From Ehretia macrophylla (taxonomy: Eukaryota > Streptophyta > Magnoliopsida > Boraginales > Ehretiaceae), in assembly GCA_037974665.1 (NCBI GenBank), contig CM075781.1, positions 32,837,235 to 32,901,234 of the forward strand: DNA of 64,000 bases, written 5' to 3'. The position numbers and the translations under genes were made by a program. The notes below the pieces were generated by a model. The model made no database searches. It saw nothing but the letters and a program-made list of their open reading frames with translations, and had not been told where the DNA came from. Shown piece after piece: positions 1 to 11,571 of this stretch. Position 1 is the stretch's first letter. Every line of letters starts with the position of its first letter.

Positions 1-2373
1 ACAAATAATATGACTTTTCACATACTTTTGTAGAAATCGCGTTTTTAGCCGAGTCGGGTGAAAGTCTTTGCATGAAAAAACTTTTGTCACCTAAAAATAA
101 ACTACTTAAAATAGTCTAAGTGTTAAATTAATGTTTTGAGCAAGAAATAGTGTAAAATGGAATTAAAAGACAAGAAAACACTAAAAATAACTAAGTGTCA
201 ACTTTGACTTTCTTTTATTTGTTTGACCTTTGCTTAATATATCATCAACACACATTAAAAACAAAGAAAGTCACCTCCAAAAACACACACAAAACCGTGG
301 TTCTTTGTAGGAGAAAGATGAAGGAATTTTCAAGGTTTTTCAAAGTATTTTTCACATAGATTTTACAATTCAAGTCCTAATCACTTCATTCAAAGCTTGA
401 TTTCACTTGTTGGGCATCCATTATACACATTTCTTGCATCAAAACACATCAAAGGTGAGAGAAAAATTCTAGATCTCAAATGTCATTTTTTACGTTTTTA
501 CATATAATTGAATTTTGAACCTTTAGAATGTTAATTTGAAGTTATATTATTGCTCAGTGCATGCTAGGGATCATTTATGTGCATTCCTATGAAATTTGAA
601 CTGTTGTAGCAAAATTATTTATTTTTGGGTATTAAAAGTTGATTAACTAGCTATTTGATGAATATCTTGAGTTGTTGTGGTTGGAATCGATTGCTGTCCA
701 TTTCTAAAAATTTGTTAATTACGTAGTAGCGCTGTTATAATGCCGAATTTTTGATTGCGATGTTTGTATGAAAATCTAAAAATTTCAGCCTAGGTGCATT
801 GAGGTTTTAGGGTTGTTGGGCTTGATTTTGATGTGTCTTGGTTGGTTTCCGAGAGGGCTAATATAGTTGACTAAATGGGTGAGTGTTAGAAACTGATTTG
901 GGGTTGTTTGGATTAGTAGAATGTAAGATATGATTATTTAAAGTTTTGGTTGTCTTTCTTTAAATCGTTGAATTGAGCATTTAGTTGTTTGGGTAGTGTT
1001 TGAGTGATTGAATTGTGAGTTGTTGACGGGTAGACTAGGGTTTGGTTGTGTGTTTAATGCCTGTTGAGTTGGATGGCCTACTTTGTCATCTAACTTAATT
1101 GTTTCATGATTATATAGTTGTTGATTGTTAAATGTTGTTTAATAGATTGTTAAAATACGGATTGATTGATTATTGATTATTGATTGTTGTTACAAAACCG
1201 TGAGGAGCACGCTCGGGGTTAATCCGGGGTGTTACATTGTTAACTTATTGTTATTGTTTTTATTAGCCAGAAGTCAGGCAGCCAATGTTGTTGATTTCTC
1301 GAGTTGTTATTGTTATTGTCATTATGAGTCGAGAGTCAGGCAGCCAATGTTGTTGACTTCTCGAATTGTTATTGTTATTGTTATTATAAGTCGAGAGTCG
1401 GGCAGCCAATGTTGTTGACTTCTCGAATTGTTATTGTTATTGTTATTATGAGTCGAGAGTCGGGCAGCCAATGTTGTTGACTTCTCGAATTGAGTCCCAT
1501 TGTTGTGAGCTTTGATAATGTTGTGTCACCTCGAGAAGCATCCTGGGCTGCGGGCACAGTTATCATGGCTAATCCCTATCTCGCATGGGCGGAGATGCCG
1601 TGGGGTATGGGTCTAGGTCAAGGTACCTCAGGATTGCGTCATTGAGTTTGGAGGAGTTGTTGAGCATGGAATTGGTGTATGGAGCTTCATCAGCAAATGT
1701 ATCGTATCCTTATTGTGTGTTTACCGTTATTAATATTGTTGCAATTATAATGATTATTGATGTTCATTGTGTGTTTACTGCTCAAAGAATGATTTTCAAA
1801 GAGTATAGTAAATACTGTTAGAGATCTATCGGATCTTCATTGGGCTTGTTTTATATAAGCTCACTCTCTATTATTGCATGCTTACAAGTGTCCTTGAGCA
1901 AGATTACTGGTACGTGCCTCCGGAAGAGGAAAATGTGCCTTACGTGGATGAGTCTTATGTGCAGGAGTCTTTGCCATGAGATTGTTTGTAGTTATTGTAT
2001 TATGATGTATTGTAAAACCTACCTTAGTATGAAGACATACGCATGTTGACTTAGTAGTCTTTCTTTTGACTATGGTTGGGTTGCTAAGTTTGTTTATAAT
2101 CTATTTTGAAATGTATGTATAGTTAATGTATTATGTTGGAACGGAGGCGTATAACTATGATTGGATTGTTGAAGAATGATTATTGTAAAATATGGTTGTG
2201 TTGTATGTTGTTAACTTAATTGAGGAGTTGATTGTTGAATGGCTGAGAAGTTTGATTATATGTTATTCTGAGAGGTTGGCTTAAAGCCTCAGTGTCTCAA
2301 TTACTGTAGTTATACTGCCGAAATTCTGTTGCGTCCTGACTGATTGTAGGTGGGGTCGAGTTGGGGCGTGACA
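1..2373 (+). mobile_element. 3' part of a gypsy-type LTR, cut by window edge
   Basis: The stretch ends in GGGGCGTGACA at 2373, the same terminus (read in sense) as the other gypsy LTRs here. Pararetrovirus sequence resumes immediately after it. It is AT-rich and has no coding domain. A TATA-like sequence lies near 235, and a 62-bp tandem repeat is embedded at 1262-1490. Because the left end is outside the window I cannot tell a solo LTR from the 3' LTR of a complete element, nor check for a target-site duplication (the right flank would begin CACTG). Assignment as an LTR rests on the terminus and on the abrupt boundary with viral sequence. Confidence 0.6.
1262..1490 (+). repeat. 62-bp tandem repeat, about four copies
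   Basis: The word GCAGCCAATGTTGTTGA recurs at 1278, 1340, 1402 and 1464, an exact 62-bp period. Each copy contains a TTGTTATTGTTATTGTTATTA run followed by GAGTCGAGAGTC. The first copy is the most diverged and the last two are nearly identical. Short reading frames across it are a by-product of the period and do not look like a gene. Confidence 0.9.
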
Positions 2374-2908
2374 CACTGCAGACCTTGGGTCTGACTACGA
2401 CCCGTGGGGGGGAGATCTTAGCCAAAACAGTCAATAATGGTGGGATGATATCGATCTCAATAACGACATATAGTGACTCATTGCAGACAGTATTCCAGGA
2501 ATCCCGGGTGGACCCTATGACGAAGCTTCGTGTCATGTAAATAGGTTTGTCATGTTGTAATAATAGGATATGACAGGAATCTTTTGTCACTTCAGATTCC
2601 CTTTAAGTCATGTCTCGTTTGTCTATTTGTAATAAGTGAGATTTCCTTTATTAAAGGAAACCGTTTTAGTCGCGTCAGGTTTGTCTTATTGTGAATTATT
2701 AGGAATTTCTTTATGTCATGTCAGCTTTTCTTTTATTAAAGGTAGATGTTTTAGTCCTTGTCAGGAATAATGCAGATTCCGCTTTTTATTATTAGGCTTT
2801 GTAATGGTTTGCCTATAAATAATGAAGAAGCCCTGACTAAAGGGGCAAAGTTAGATTGGGATTAAAACACATCCTCTACTTCTCTCTCTCAAACTGGAGC
2901 CTTTAACC
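2374..2908 (+). promoter_or_regulatory. Pararetrovirus 3' end, intergenic region and promoter, unit 1
   Basis: The segment starts with the 6-bp-arm palindrome CAGACCTTGGGTCTG (2379-2393) and a purine run (2406-2415), a region that may still be coding in the source virus. Further on is a perfect palindrome with 9-bp arms, TTTCCTTTATTAAAGGAAA (2642-2660), with a related imperfect copy near 2731-2750. The TATA box CTATAAATAA lies at 2813-2822, so transcription would be expected to begin near 2845. The same arrangement recurs in all later units, which supports calling it the viral promoter. Confidence 0.7.
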
Positions 2909-2944
2909 ATGTCTTCCGCCTCCCGCTCCTTCCCTTCCCCTTAG
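2909..2944 (+). other. Leader short ORF, 11 codons, ending at the primer site
   Basis: The reading frame MSSASRSFPSP has its stop codon directly abutting the tRNA-Met primer site. Equivalent 11-codon frames with closely similar residues occur at 11536-11571, 12051-12086, and on the minus strand at 12235-12270 and 37654-37689. Caulimovirid leaders commonly carry a 5'-proximal short ORF used in ribosome shunting. That this one does so is inference from position and recurrence. Confidence 0.5.
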
Positions 2945-2957
2945 TGGTTTCAGAGCC
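2945..2957 (+). other. tRNA-Met primer-binding site, unit 1
   Basis: TGGTTTCAGAGCC closely matches the initiator-Met primer site TGGTATCAGAGC used by caulimovirids. It follows the leader short ORF and precedes the movement protein region. Confidence 0.7.
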
Positions 2958-3063
2958 TAGTTAACTATAGCACTTCCCTATTCTGGTATTGAAGGTCTTA
3001 AACAATACTTGTGTGTTGAACACTAGAGTCTTTGGCAATTGTGCAATAGTTGTCAAAGAGTGA

Positions 3064-3536
3064 ATGAAAGGCGCATTAAGTCCCACAATAAGTCCAGTCG
3101 TGACCAGTGTATCCACCATGGCTGATATTTCCTGCCAGTACAAGAAGTTGTTGCTAACAACTCTAAAGTCACTACCCTTGATCTTTCCCGTCCTACCCTT
3201 TCTCAAACCATACAGGTCCTTATCCAACTTTATGGAACTGATATGAACCCAAATGAAACTGTTGTTGCACTATATCATTCCATGACCTGTAAAGTCCAAA
3301 CCCATCTCTTTTCCATAGAACACAACTATAAGCCTCGAGTCCACATGTTAGGTGATAGTAATGTTACCCAACCAAAGATCTACACCAAACATGAACTCAC
3401 TTTCCCTCCTCGATGGAAAAATGATTATGAAAGAAGCCATAATCGACCAATCATCCATGATTTACCAAGAATCTCTAGACATCCTCTAGAACCAGGTTGT
3501 CTCCATATCATTTCCGACACAATCTCAACCTGCTGA
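3064..3536 (+). pseudogene. Pararetrovirus movement protein remnant, unit 1
   Basis: This is the N-terminal part of the viral polyprotein. Residues such as SVSTMAD near the start and MNPNETVVALYHSMTCKVQTHLFS further on match the better preserved movement protein regions of the minus-strand units (for example 36651-37534). Movement proteins of this 30K superfamily form or modify plasmodesmal channels. The remnant is much shorter than in the other units and is broken. Confidence 0.65.
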
Positions 3537-5695
3537 ACCATGTGAAAAATGCCAACTTACTGGACATCCTTAGTCCTGTCCACACTGTGTCAGAAAACCC
3601 TTTGCTGCCAGATCTAGGTCCTCTAGATATGTATGTTCTGTTAATTTTCCTGAAGACATCTATTGTATAGGAGAAGCCGACAATGCATATGTTGGTAAAT
3701 GGCAAGTAACCAAAACCAGACCACAAGATGTTGGACAAATCGAGTCAGCAATCAATTGGAGCAACATGAATGCAAAAGCCCAGAATGCTGCCATTCAAAA
3801 GATATGGTCAGATCTCAAGGAACATGTTGCATGGACAAAACAAGCCTATGATCATCTCAGACAAGGTTGTTATGACCAGTATAATGACCTCCACAAGGCT
3901 TTCCACAAGAATCACATATACCACCAGAAAACTCCAATCAACTAGAAAAAACTACAAAAAGCCACTCCAGTTCGGAATCCTTCCGAACAAGTTTGTTCTT
4001 GGAACAGCGTCAACATGATCAACATGCAAAAATCTTCTTTTGAGAAGCATTACCTTGATTCTGATGGGTTCAAAAGAAAAAGAGAATGACTCGCTGAAAA
4101 GCTCAAACAGCCAGCTAAGCCAAAGAAGCAGTCCTTTTATCCTTGGAAGTATAATCCAAAGCCTGATCATGCAGTCTGGATACCAAGTGGCAATTGCAAA
4201 AAAGCCAATTGGGTTGATCTCACACCACCTCCTTATTATCTCTCCAAAGAGAAAATTATCCCAAAAGGGTGGGGTGATGAAGATAAGAAAAAAGATCCAG
4301 TGAAATTTCTTCTGTTATTTCGTCCTTTGACTCCTTTGATCCGTTTGAAAAGGATTCGTCCTCTCAGACGATTCCACCATACAAAGGACCAGTTCTTATG
4401 CAAACTCCTGTGACTCCGTTCTACACAGACACCACAAGAATACAAACATATAATCTAGTGCAGACTAATCCTGATGATTCAGAAACAACCAGTGACCATG
4501 GAGAGACTTCCCAAGCTAGTGAGCACCAGAACCAACAGTCACCACAAGCACAAGTCCCACAGGTTCCACAACAGCAATCTCAGAGACAACAGAACATTGA
4601 AGGAAAAGTTTTCATCCCTTATTCTCCAGATCACAAGCAATTCTTGAACATTGATACAATACCTCCTGATGACAGACTCAAATATCTTGGGAAAATGGAA
4701 GCATGGATTAATGGAGAATCTCTTTGAAATCCTACTCTTGAAATAAGAGATATCATTGACCGTTTTGTTGCTGCTTTTACAGGATCACTACGCAGTTAGT
4801 GGACAATAATTCTATCAGAAGAAAAAAGACAAATCATCTTGACATATGCAGATCCTATTCAGATATTTCTAAGATGTCTACGAACCATTTTCGTAGGACA
4901 AACAACCCAAGAGATTGAAAATGCAGAAAATGAGTTCTTACTCAACAAATGTTGTGATATTGCAAAATTTGGAGATTACTATCTCAGATAGGAAGCTCTG
5001 TATTTTATCTTTGGAAAAAATATAGAAACCATCAAGAAGGCATTCGTCTTCAACATGCCACAACCACTTCCTGAATTGCTCGAAACAAAGTTCAAACGAG
5101 CCAATATTGCAAATATAAGAAAGGTGAGTCTCGCTCACTTGTACCAGATGGCCAAAAAGCTCTTTCAAGATTAGTGTGAGTCCAAATGACTTCGCAAACT
5201 ACTCAAAAGCAACGAGCAGAAAACAATGGATACCTTTTGTAGAAAATATTTCCAAAAGTTTGGCTGTCACACTCACAGTCATTCTCCATGTTTGTGTCAC
5301 AAACACAAGAAGCACATACATCAGAAAAGGTTTTACAAGTCTAGAAAACCTTTCAAGAAATTCAAATTTGTGAAGAAAAGATCAAAACCCTCTTCTTCCA
5401 CTAAATGTTTTCTTTGTGGAAAGAAAGGACATTTTGCAAAAGATTGTTACCTCAAGAAGTGCAAAAAGCTACTAGCAAAGCTTGTTCAATTCATTTCAAC
5501 TCAAAACTTTGATGACCAGTTATACACATGGACTTTCGAACCAGATCAAGCTGTCCTTAACCTTGATACAGCCTCATCCTCAGATCTCACCTCAGAATCC
5601 GATTCCTCTGACTCAGAACCAAACCTCTCCATAGCCAAAATATACAAAACCACTGAAATCCTTACCACTTCCAAAGCTACCTTTACCCCAGGATA
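3537..5695 (+). pseudogene. Pararetrovirus linker and coat protein region, unit 1
   Basis: A Cys/His cluster (CEKCQ, followed by a CPHC pair) lies at about 3537-3592. A low-complexity Gln/Pro/Ser-rich acidic stretch follows near 4400-4620, then the capsid core with the hydrophobic words FGDYYLR and FIFGKN near 4965-5030. A CCHC knuckle CFLCGKKGHFAKDC (CX2CX4HX4C) at 5406-5447 sits in a Lys-rich context typical of caulimovirid coat proteins. An acidic Ser/Asp tail follows. The assignment is strong from the knuckle; the region is broken several times. Confidence 0.75.
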
Positions 5696-5698
5696 GAT

Positions 5699-6216
5699 CT
5701 ATAAGCCATACATAAAGCTAGTTATAAACCCTCCAGGATATGTTCCTATCACTGTTACTGCACTTGTAGACACAGGTTCATGTATTTCCATGATGAAATC
5801 CAAGTGTCTTCCTCCTGAATTTTGGATTTCCTCCAGAGCAACCTTTACCATTGCTTCTGGTAGTAGATTTGCAAGTGAAGCACATTCCATGACCGTACTT
5901 GCTCCATTCCCAGATGTCTCAGTTCGACACAGCTTTTATCAGTATGATCAATGCTGTGAAGACATTCTTTTAGGAATGGATTTCCTCACCTTACTTGCTC
6001 CATTCTCATTTCAGACAGATGGTTTCAAATTCCTATATAATCAGCATACCCATTTGGTATCTTTACAGGAATTACCCTCACAAGTTTTAGCCATTCAAGA
6101 TGATGAATTTGCTGAAGAGAGAAACCTCCTCATTTCTTGTTGCGGTGATCTTCCAAACAAGTTATGGGAAAGAGAGAAACATTTTGTCTCTCCACCTTAC
6201 AAAGAAAATTGGCAGA
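5699..6216 (+). pseudogene. Pararetrovirus aspartic protease region, unit 1
   Basis: The active-site-like LVDTGS word is at 5763-5780, preceded by hydrophobic beta-strand-like residues (VPITVTA). A second conserved word, DILLGMDFLTLLAPF, lies near 5960, the usual ILG-type strand of retropepsins. Such proteases cleave the viral polyprotein. The region ends where the solo LTR begins. Confidence 0.7.
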
Positions 6217-8925
6217 TGCAGTAACACCCCAATCCCACTCGAGAGCGAAAGTTCTATTAATCAATCTAATCGCAACCCAATTCCAAACCCGGGCATAAAA
6301 TTTAGGGAAAAACGGATGGAGTCTCCCCTATTTCTAGACAAAATGCAAACCTGCGACAGTATATAAGTGGACTAGAACTGTGTCCAACCATTCATAATTC
6401 CTCAAGGCCAACCGAGCCTCGGTTCTCAACAATTAAACACAACAAGTATATATACATTTTCAAGTACCAGACTATTCTAACTCTTTTCTTTAGACAATAC
6501 AAACATGCATTGGATCCATAACTTACTAACCTATACATAAAACATAAATGCCATTTCTTTACACATTGATTATATACATCTCATGAAAGTAAAATCTTTA
6601 CATCTTTGACAAATCAAGCCACATACCACGCAAGGCAACTCTTCAAGCACGATCTATCAAATAACCACAAACTTTCCAGCTAATAAGGTATTTCCTGAAA
6701 TGTGGTAGTGAGGAGTGAGTATACACAACACGTATACTCAGTGAGGGTGGAACAGATATCGAGGTGGAGAGAAAGAATATCGTGCAATGCAAATAAGATA
6801 GTTAAACAATATAACCCACAAGAAAATCAATCAATATAAGCAACAATACAATAAACAATTAATAAAAGCATTAACACAACCATTCAAAACTATACCACAC
6901 TTTGAAGGCTATGGTTCACTCATTCGAGCAATATACCATTTCATGAGCAATACATCAATCTCGAGCTTGATGTTGACAACGATGACAATAAGCGCGCAAC
7001 TACCTTATAACATCCACTAGGTGTACCCCGGATGTACCCTGACACATCTACGACCCAAATCACCCATGGCGACATCCTTAGCAAGAATGGGAATAGGACA
7101 CGGAGCTAGAGCAACCAACCCTGGCAGCCCGAGACTGCCTAGAGAGGCCCATCAGTCTCGCGTATGACACTATGCAATGCAATACGAGATACAAGCAATA
7201 AACGAGCGATAGCATGAAAGTGCAAATTTGTATCAACATTCAATATATCAAGCACCTACAATCAATAATAGCAATCAATTAACTTTTCAAGCATGATTAT
7301 CATTAATAGCAACAACAATACCAATTAAACAAGTAATAGCAGTTCAAACACGAAAACGACAAATATCACTATTCAATCTCTAACTTCCAAAGGCAATTAC
7401 GAGCAAACGGGCTACGGGATTAGAAAACCGATTTCACTACCTTCACTTAGGCACTACAAGGCACGTTTCTATGGCACGAAACCTCACTTTCCCAACCGAA
7501 GCCCGAAAGTCCACCTACTGCGTTTGAACTACAGCTATGCTAACCGGTCGCTCAATCAACGCCACAATAGCGTCAAAAGTGCTTCCATGCCCTCAATAGC
7601 AAAACCCCCAACTCAATTCGAGCACGGTCAACTCTTGGTCAAGCGGCCCCTTTACGTTTCTTTGTCTAATTTTCAATTTTAACAAAGGCCGATCCGTTTT
7701 TATTGCACATTTTATCTTTCTAACATTAATGGCACCTAACCAAATCAAGAAATCGCAATTCGGATCAAAAATCCAAAAATCTAGGGTTTTACTATTTAAA
7801 AACACTATTCATTATTCTTCCCCAATTTCAATTTGCGTTTCTAGCCGTAAAAATTGCTAAATAACTAACAAGCAATGCTCTACGATCCCTAAAGAGACAA
7901 TTCCAAGCAATTTCAGGCATTATAACGCATTAAATATCAAATCTAAGAAATTGAATCAAAAATCAAATTCGAATAAAAATGCACAAAAACGTGAAAACCC
8001 TTACAGAGATTGACGAGGAAGACCCGCAAGAACCCTAGCCACGATTCTCGTTCAATTCTACGCAAAATTGTGGAAGAAAAATGCAAAGTAAAATTTTCTT
8101 TTTTCTTGTTGAAGTTTCGGCCATGGTGCTGATTTTTGCCTTGTTTTGTTTTCTTTGTTTTTTTCTTTTCCTTTGTTTAAAAGATGACACAAAGGGGTAA
8201 AATGGTCAAAGGCTAAATTCTTGGTCAAAATCAAGTTAAAAATGGTCAAATTAGTTTATTTTGATGCCATTTAATCTAATTCAAGTTAAAACAATGCAAT
8301 TTAATGCAAATCAACTAAAAACTAATTAAATAAAACTAGAAATACTATTCACTAAATCCGAGAAATATTCCTCTAACTTTCATTTTCAATGCGATACGAT
8401 CAAGCGATCAATAAACGATTACGATAAGTATGATTAAGAATAATATAAAATTTTAATTTTTGAATAGTAGAATAGTTTAATGTTCACTCCGGGCTCGGAG
8501 TTACTTTTCTAATTTAATTAAAAATCGAGTAATTAAATGCAAGAAAATAAAATCAATTATTAAAATAATCAAAATAATCAATATTCATTTAAAAATAAAT
8601 AATTTAACTATTTCTAGAATATTTTAAAGAATTATGAAATTAATGCTAAGATACAAATGAACAAGTTAATATAGCATGTAGTCAAATGCAATTAAATACT
8701 AATATTTAAGATGACACTTAATTAAATACAAGAAAATAAATCCAATTACTATAAATAATAGAAATAGGTAATAATCTTTTAAATTAATTAATATAAAAAT
8801 TATTCGAATATTTTTAAAAGAAATATCAAAATAGTGCAAAACGGATGATTTAACTAATTAAACACTTAATTAAATGCAGTCAAATGCTATTGAATGCATG
8901 CCGGGTTCGGGGTATCACAAATGTC
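6217..8925 (-). mobile_element. Old solo LTR of a gypsy element inside pararetrovirus unit 1
   Basis: Read in sense (minus strand) it begins TGTGATACCCCGAACCC and ends near GGGGTGTTAC. No gag, pol, primer site or polypurine tract is present, so it looks like a solo LTR of about 2.7 kb. An internal stretch near 7070-7180 resembles the B/C LTRs (for example 46890-47000). Viral sequence matches across the gap. The duplicated target is imperfect (AGATG left, AAATG right at best) and the left terminus is worn, so I place the ends to within a few bases. It is probably older than the other LTR insertions here. Confidence 0.7.
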
Positions 8926-10200
8926 ACACCAAACCACTTCTCATCCAAGAATGCCAAAAGATGAAGAGTTTTGTCAAGCTGAAATTCAAACACTCCTTGA
9001 GCAAGGTCTCATCCGACCATCCAGATCTCCTTGGGCAAGTCATGCCTTTTATGTCAACAAAAGATCTGAACAGGTCCTCGGAAAGAAAAGATTGGTGATC
9101 GATTATCGCAACTCAATGATCAATTGCAGGATATCAGATACATTCTTCCAAGAAAGGAACAACTCCTTCAGAAGCTATCCAAAGCCAAATTCTTCTCCAA
9201 ATTTGATATGAAATCTGGATTTTGGCAAATTGGTATTACTGAAGCTGATAGATTCAAAACTACTTTTGTTGTTCCACAGGGACATTATGAATGGAACGTC
9301 ATGCTATTCGGTCTCAAGAATGCATCGTCCGAGTTCCAACACAGAATGGATGATGTGTACAGACCCCTTGCGCAGCACTGTATTGTCTACATTGATGATG
9401 TTTTGGTATTCAGCAACACAGCTGAAGAACATCACTAGCATCTCTAATAATTCCACAAACTAACCTACTAGAATGGATTAGTTCTTGTTGAATCCAATAT
9501 GAAAATTCGTCTAACTGCTATTGATCTTCTTGGTTTGCAGATAAGAGAAGGACACATTCTTTTACTGGACCACATATCAAGCAAAGTCCTCAATTTTCCT
9601 GATGATCTCAAAACTGTTACTCAGATCCAGCAGTTCTTTGGATTGATCAATTATACCTCATCGCATGTTCCATCCTTGGCCAACTACACCAGCTAGATTT
9701 TCAAGTACCTCCGAAAATCCAACATTGAAAATTGGTCTCCAGAAGCCACAATTGTAGTTCAGAAGCAAAAGGAGCTATGCAAGGCACTTCCTCCTCTCAA
9801 GATCCCAGGTCCAAGACAACTCATTTTGCAGACTGATGCTTCTCTTGATTTTTGGGCAGCAGTCCTTATTGAAGAAGATAATGGACATAGACAAGTCTGT
9901 GGTTACAAGTCAGGATCTTTCACGCCAACACAATGCAACTATCCCTTTTTCAAAAGAGAAGTTCTTGCAGTTATTCAGGGAATCAAAAAATTCAAGTTTT
10001 ATCTTGCTCAGAATCCTTTTATTATTCAAAACAGATTTTAAAAGATTTCAGGGTGTTCTCAAAAGAAAGTAGAATGATATTCCGGATCCACAACTCATCC
10101 GATGGACAAAATAGATTTCACAGTTCAATTGGACAATGCGACACATCCCAGGCAAAGAGAATATCCTTGCTGATTTTCTCTCTCGCACACCACCATCCGA
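8926..10200 (+). pseudogene. Pararetrovirus reverse transcriptase and RNase H, unit 1
   Basis: The palm domain is clear: FSKFDMKSGFWQIGI near 9200, VPQGHYEWNVMLFGLKNA near 9275-9330, and the catalytic YIDD at 9388-9399. RNase H begins near 9826 with LQTDASLDFWAAVL, followed by the Glu-containing KREVLAVIQG helix near 9955. Together they copy packaged viral RNA into DNA from the tRNA-Met primer. There is no integrase downstream. The region is broken several times. Confidence 0.85.
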
Positions 10201-11165
10201 GAAAGTTGTAGCATGGTAAGTCCAAATAGTCGCACACTCTCATCTTCCCTGATCTCAGGTCTTATTCCAGGCAGTTCCAGCTCAAATCCAAATCACACTA
10301 ATGGCCAGTCTCAAACATTTTATGATTTGAGTCTAGATCAATAGGCATAATTTCTCGCAGCCCTTCCTGAGGAGCTTCAACTCAAAATCCTATGAGCGTT
10401 CGCACGCAGCCAGATCATTGATTTCTTTGAGAAATTTGTTGAGATCAAGCTCAGACGAATTATTGATTTGTTAAGCTTTGTCTTTTATGTCCGCAACATT
10501 GTTCGTTATAATCCCCAATATGAAGAACCATGGGATACAGTTCTTGATTTCAGTAATTATGACTTTTCAAAGATGCAATTCTTGTATATTTGGTATTGGC
10601 TTAATTATTATCCTATCGCAGTTCTTTTTTATCCAGAACTCATTCAGAGACATGTTCCTGTGTTCCCACAGTCCAACTTTATCAAGCTATTCTCACAGGT
10701 GTTCCAGTCATTTGATCCTCCAACACTCATCACCGGTCAAATTATTTAGCAGCAGTAGGTTTTCATCATTCGCCTCACAGATGTTTAGAATCGTGCCATT
10801 CCGCCAACCATCATTCCAATCAACCATTTCCACCTCCGACAAGAGCCTTGGGAATATTTTATTTCTTGGGAACAATGCCTTACTGTCAAAAGAGCTACTG
10901 CTAGAGCCCATGGTCTAGATTCTTCTAATCCCATAGAATTTTGGCACGTCCATTTTCCTGATAGCCCCACTTTTCAGAGTTTTTCTCAAGAAGATGGCAT
11001 TTCCACTACAGACCTTGGGTCTGACTACGACCCGCGGGGAGAGATCTTAGCCAAAACAGTCAAGAATGGTAGGATGACATCGATTCAATAATGACAGATG
11101 GTGACTCATTGCAGACAGGATTCCAGAAATTCTGGGTTGACCCCATGACGAAGCTTCGTGTCATG
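10201..11165 (+). pseudogene. C-terminal extension downstream of RNase H, unit 1
   Basis: This region is present after RNase H in every unit. Recognisable words are YDLSLDQ-like near 10320, FYVRNIVRYNPQYEEPWDT near 10480-10535, FSKMQFLYIWYWLNYYPIAV near 10565-10625 and PELIQRHVPVFPQSNFIKLFSQ near 10635-10700. It is rich in aromatic residues, with no transmembrane-length run. I do not recognise a family. In units 4 and 5 the same sequence follows the RNase H end in one frame, so it is probably part of the polyprotein. The end is uncertain. Confidence 0.55.
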
Positions 11166-11571
11166 TAAATATGTTTATCATGTTATAATAATAGGATATG
11201 ACATGAATCATTTGTCACTTCAGATTCCCTTTAAGTCATGTCTCGTTTGTCTGTTTATAATAAATGAGATTTCCTTTATTAAAGGAAACTGCTTTAGTCG
11301 CATCCGGTTTGTCTTATTGTGAATTATTAGGAATCTCTTTATGCCATGTCAACTTTTCCTTTATTAAAGGAAGCTGCTTTAGTCCTTGTCAAGAATAGTG
11401 AAGATTTTGCTTTGTATTATTAGGCTTTGTAATGGTTTGCCTATAAATAATGAAGAACCCCTGACTAAAGGGGTAGAGTTAGATTTGGATTGAAACACAT
11501 CTTCTACTTCTCTCTCCCAAACTGAGTCTATAGCCATGTCTTCCGCCTCCCTCTTCTTCCCTTCCCCTTAA
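11030..11571 (+). promoter_or_regulatory. Pararetrovirus intergenic region, first of two tandem copies
   Basis: It contains the 19-bp palindrome at 11270-11288, a related palindrome near 11354, the TATA box CTATAAATAA at 11441-11450 and the leader short ORF at 11536-11571. The copy stops at the end of the short ORF, exactly where the primer site would begin, and a second intergenic copy follows at once. Confidence 0.7.

Noticed and set aside
1173-1566. Open frames on both strands across the 62-bp repeat
   Set aside because: They follow the repeat period (62 is not a multiple of three, so frames shift between copies), have no domain and lie in an LTR.
2630-2760. CRISPR-like or rho-independent terminator repeats
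   Set aside because: The palindromes are in a plant viral intergenic region, only two per copy, without regular spacers; a bacterial reading makes no sense here.
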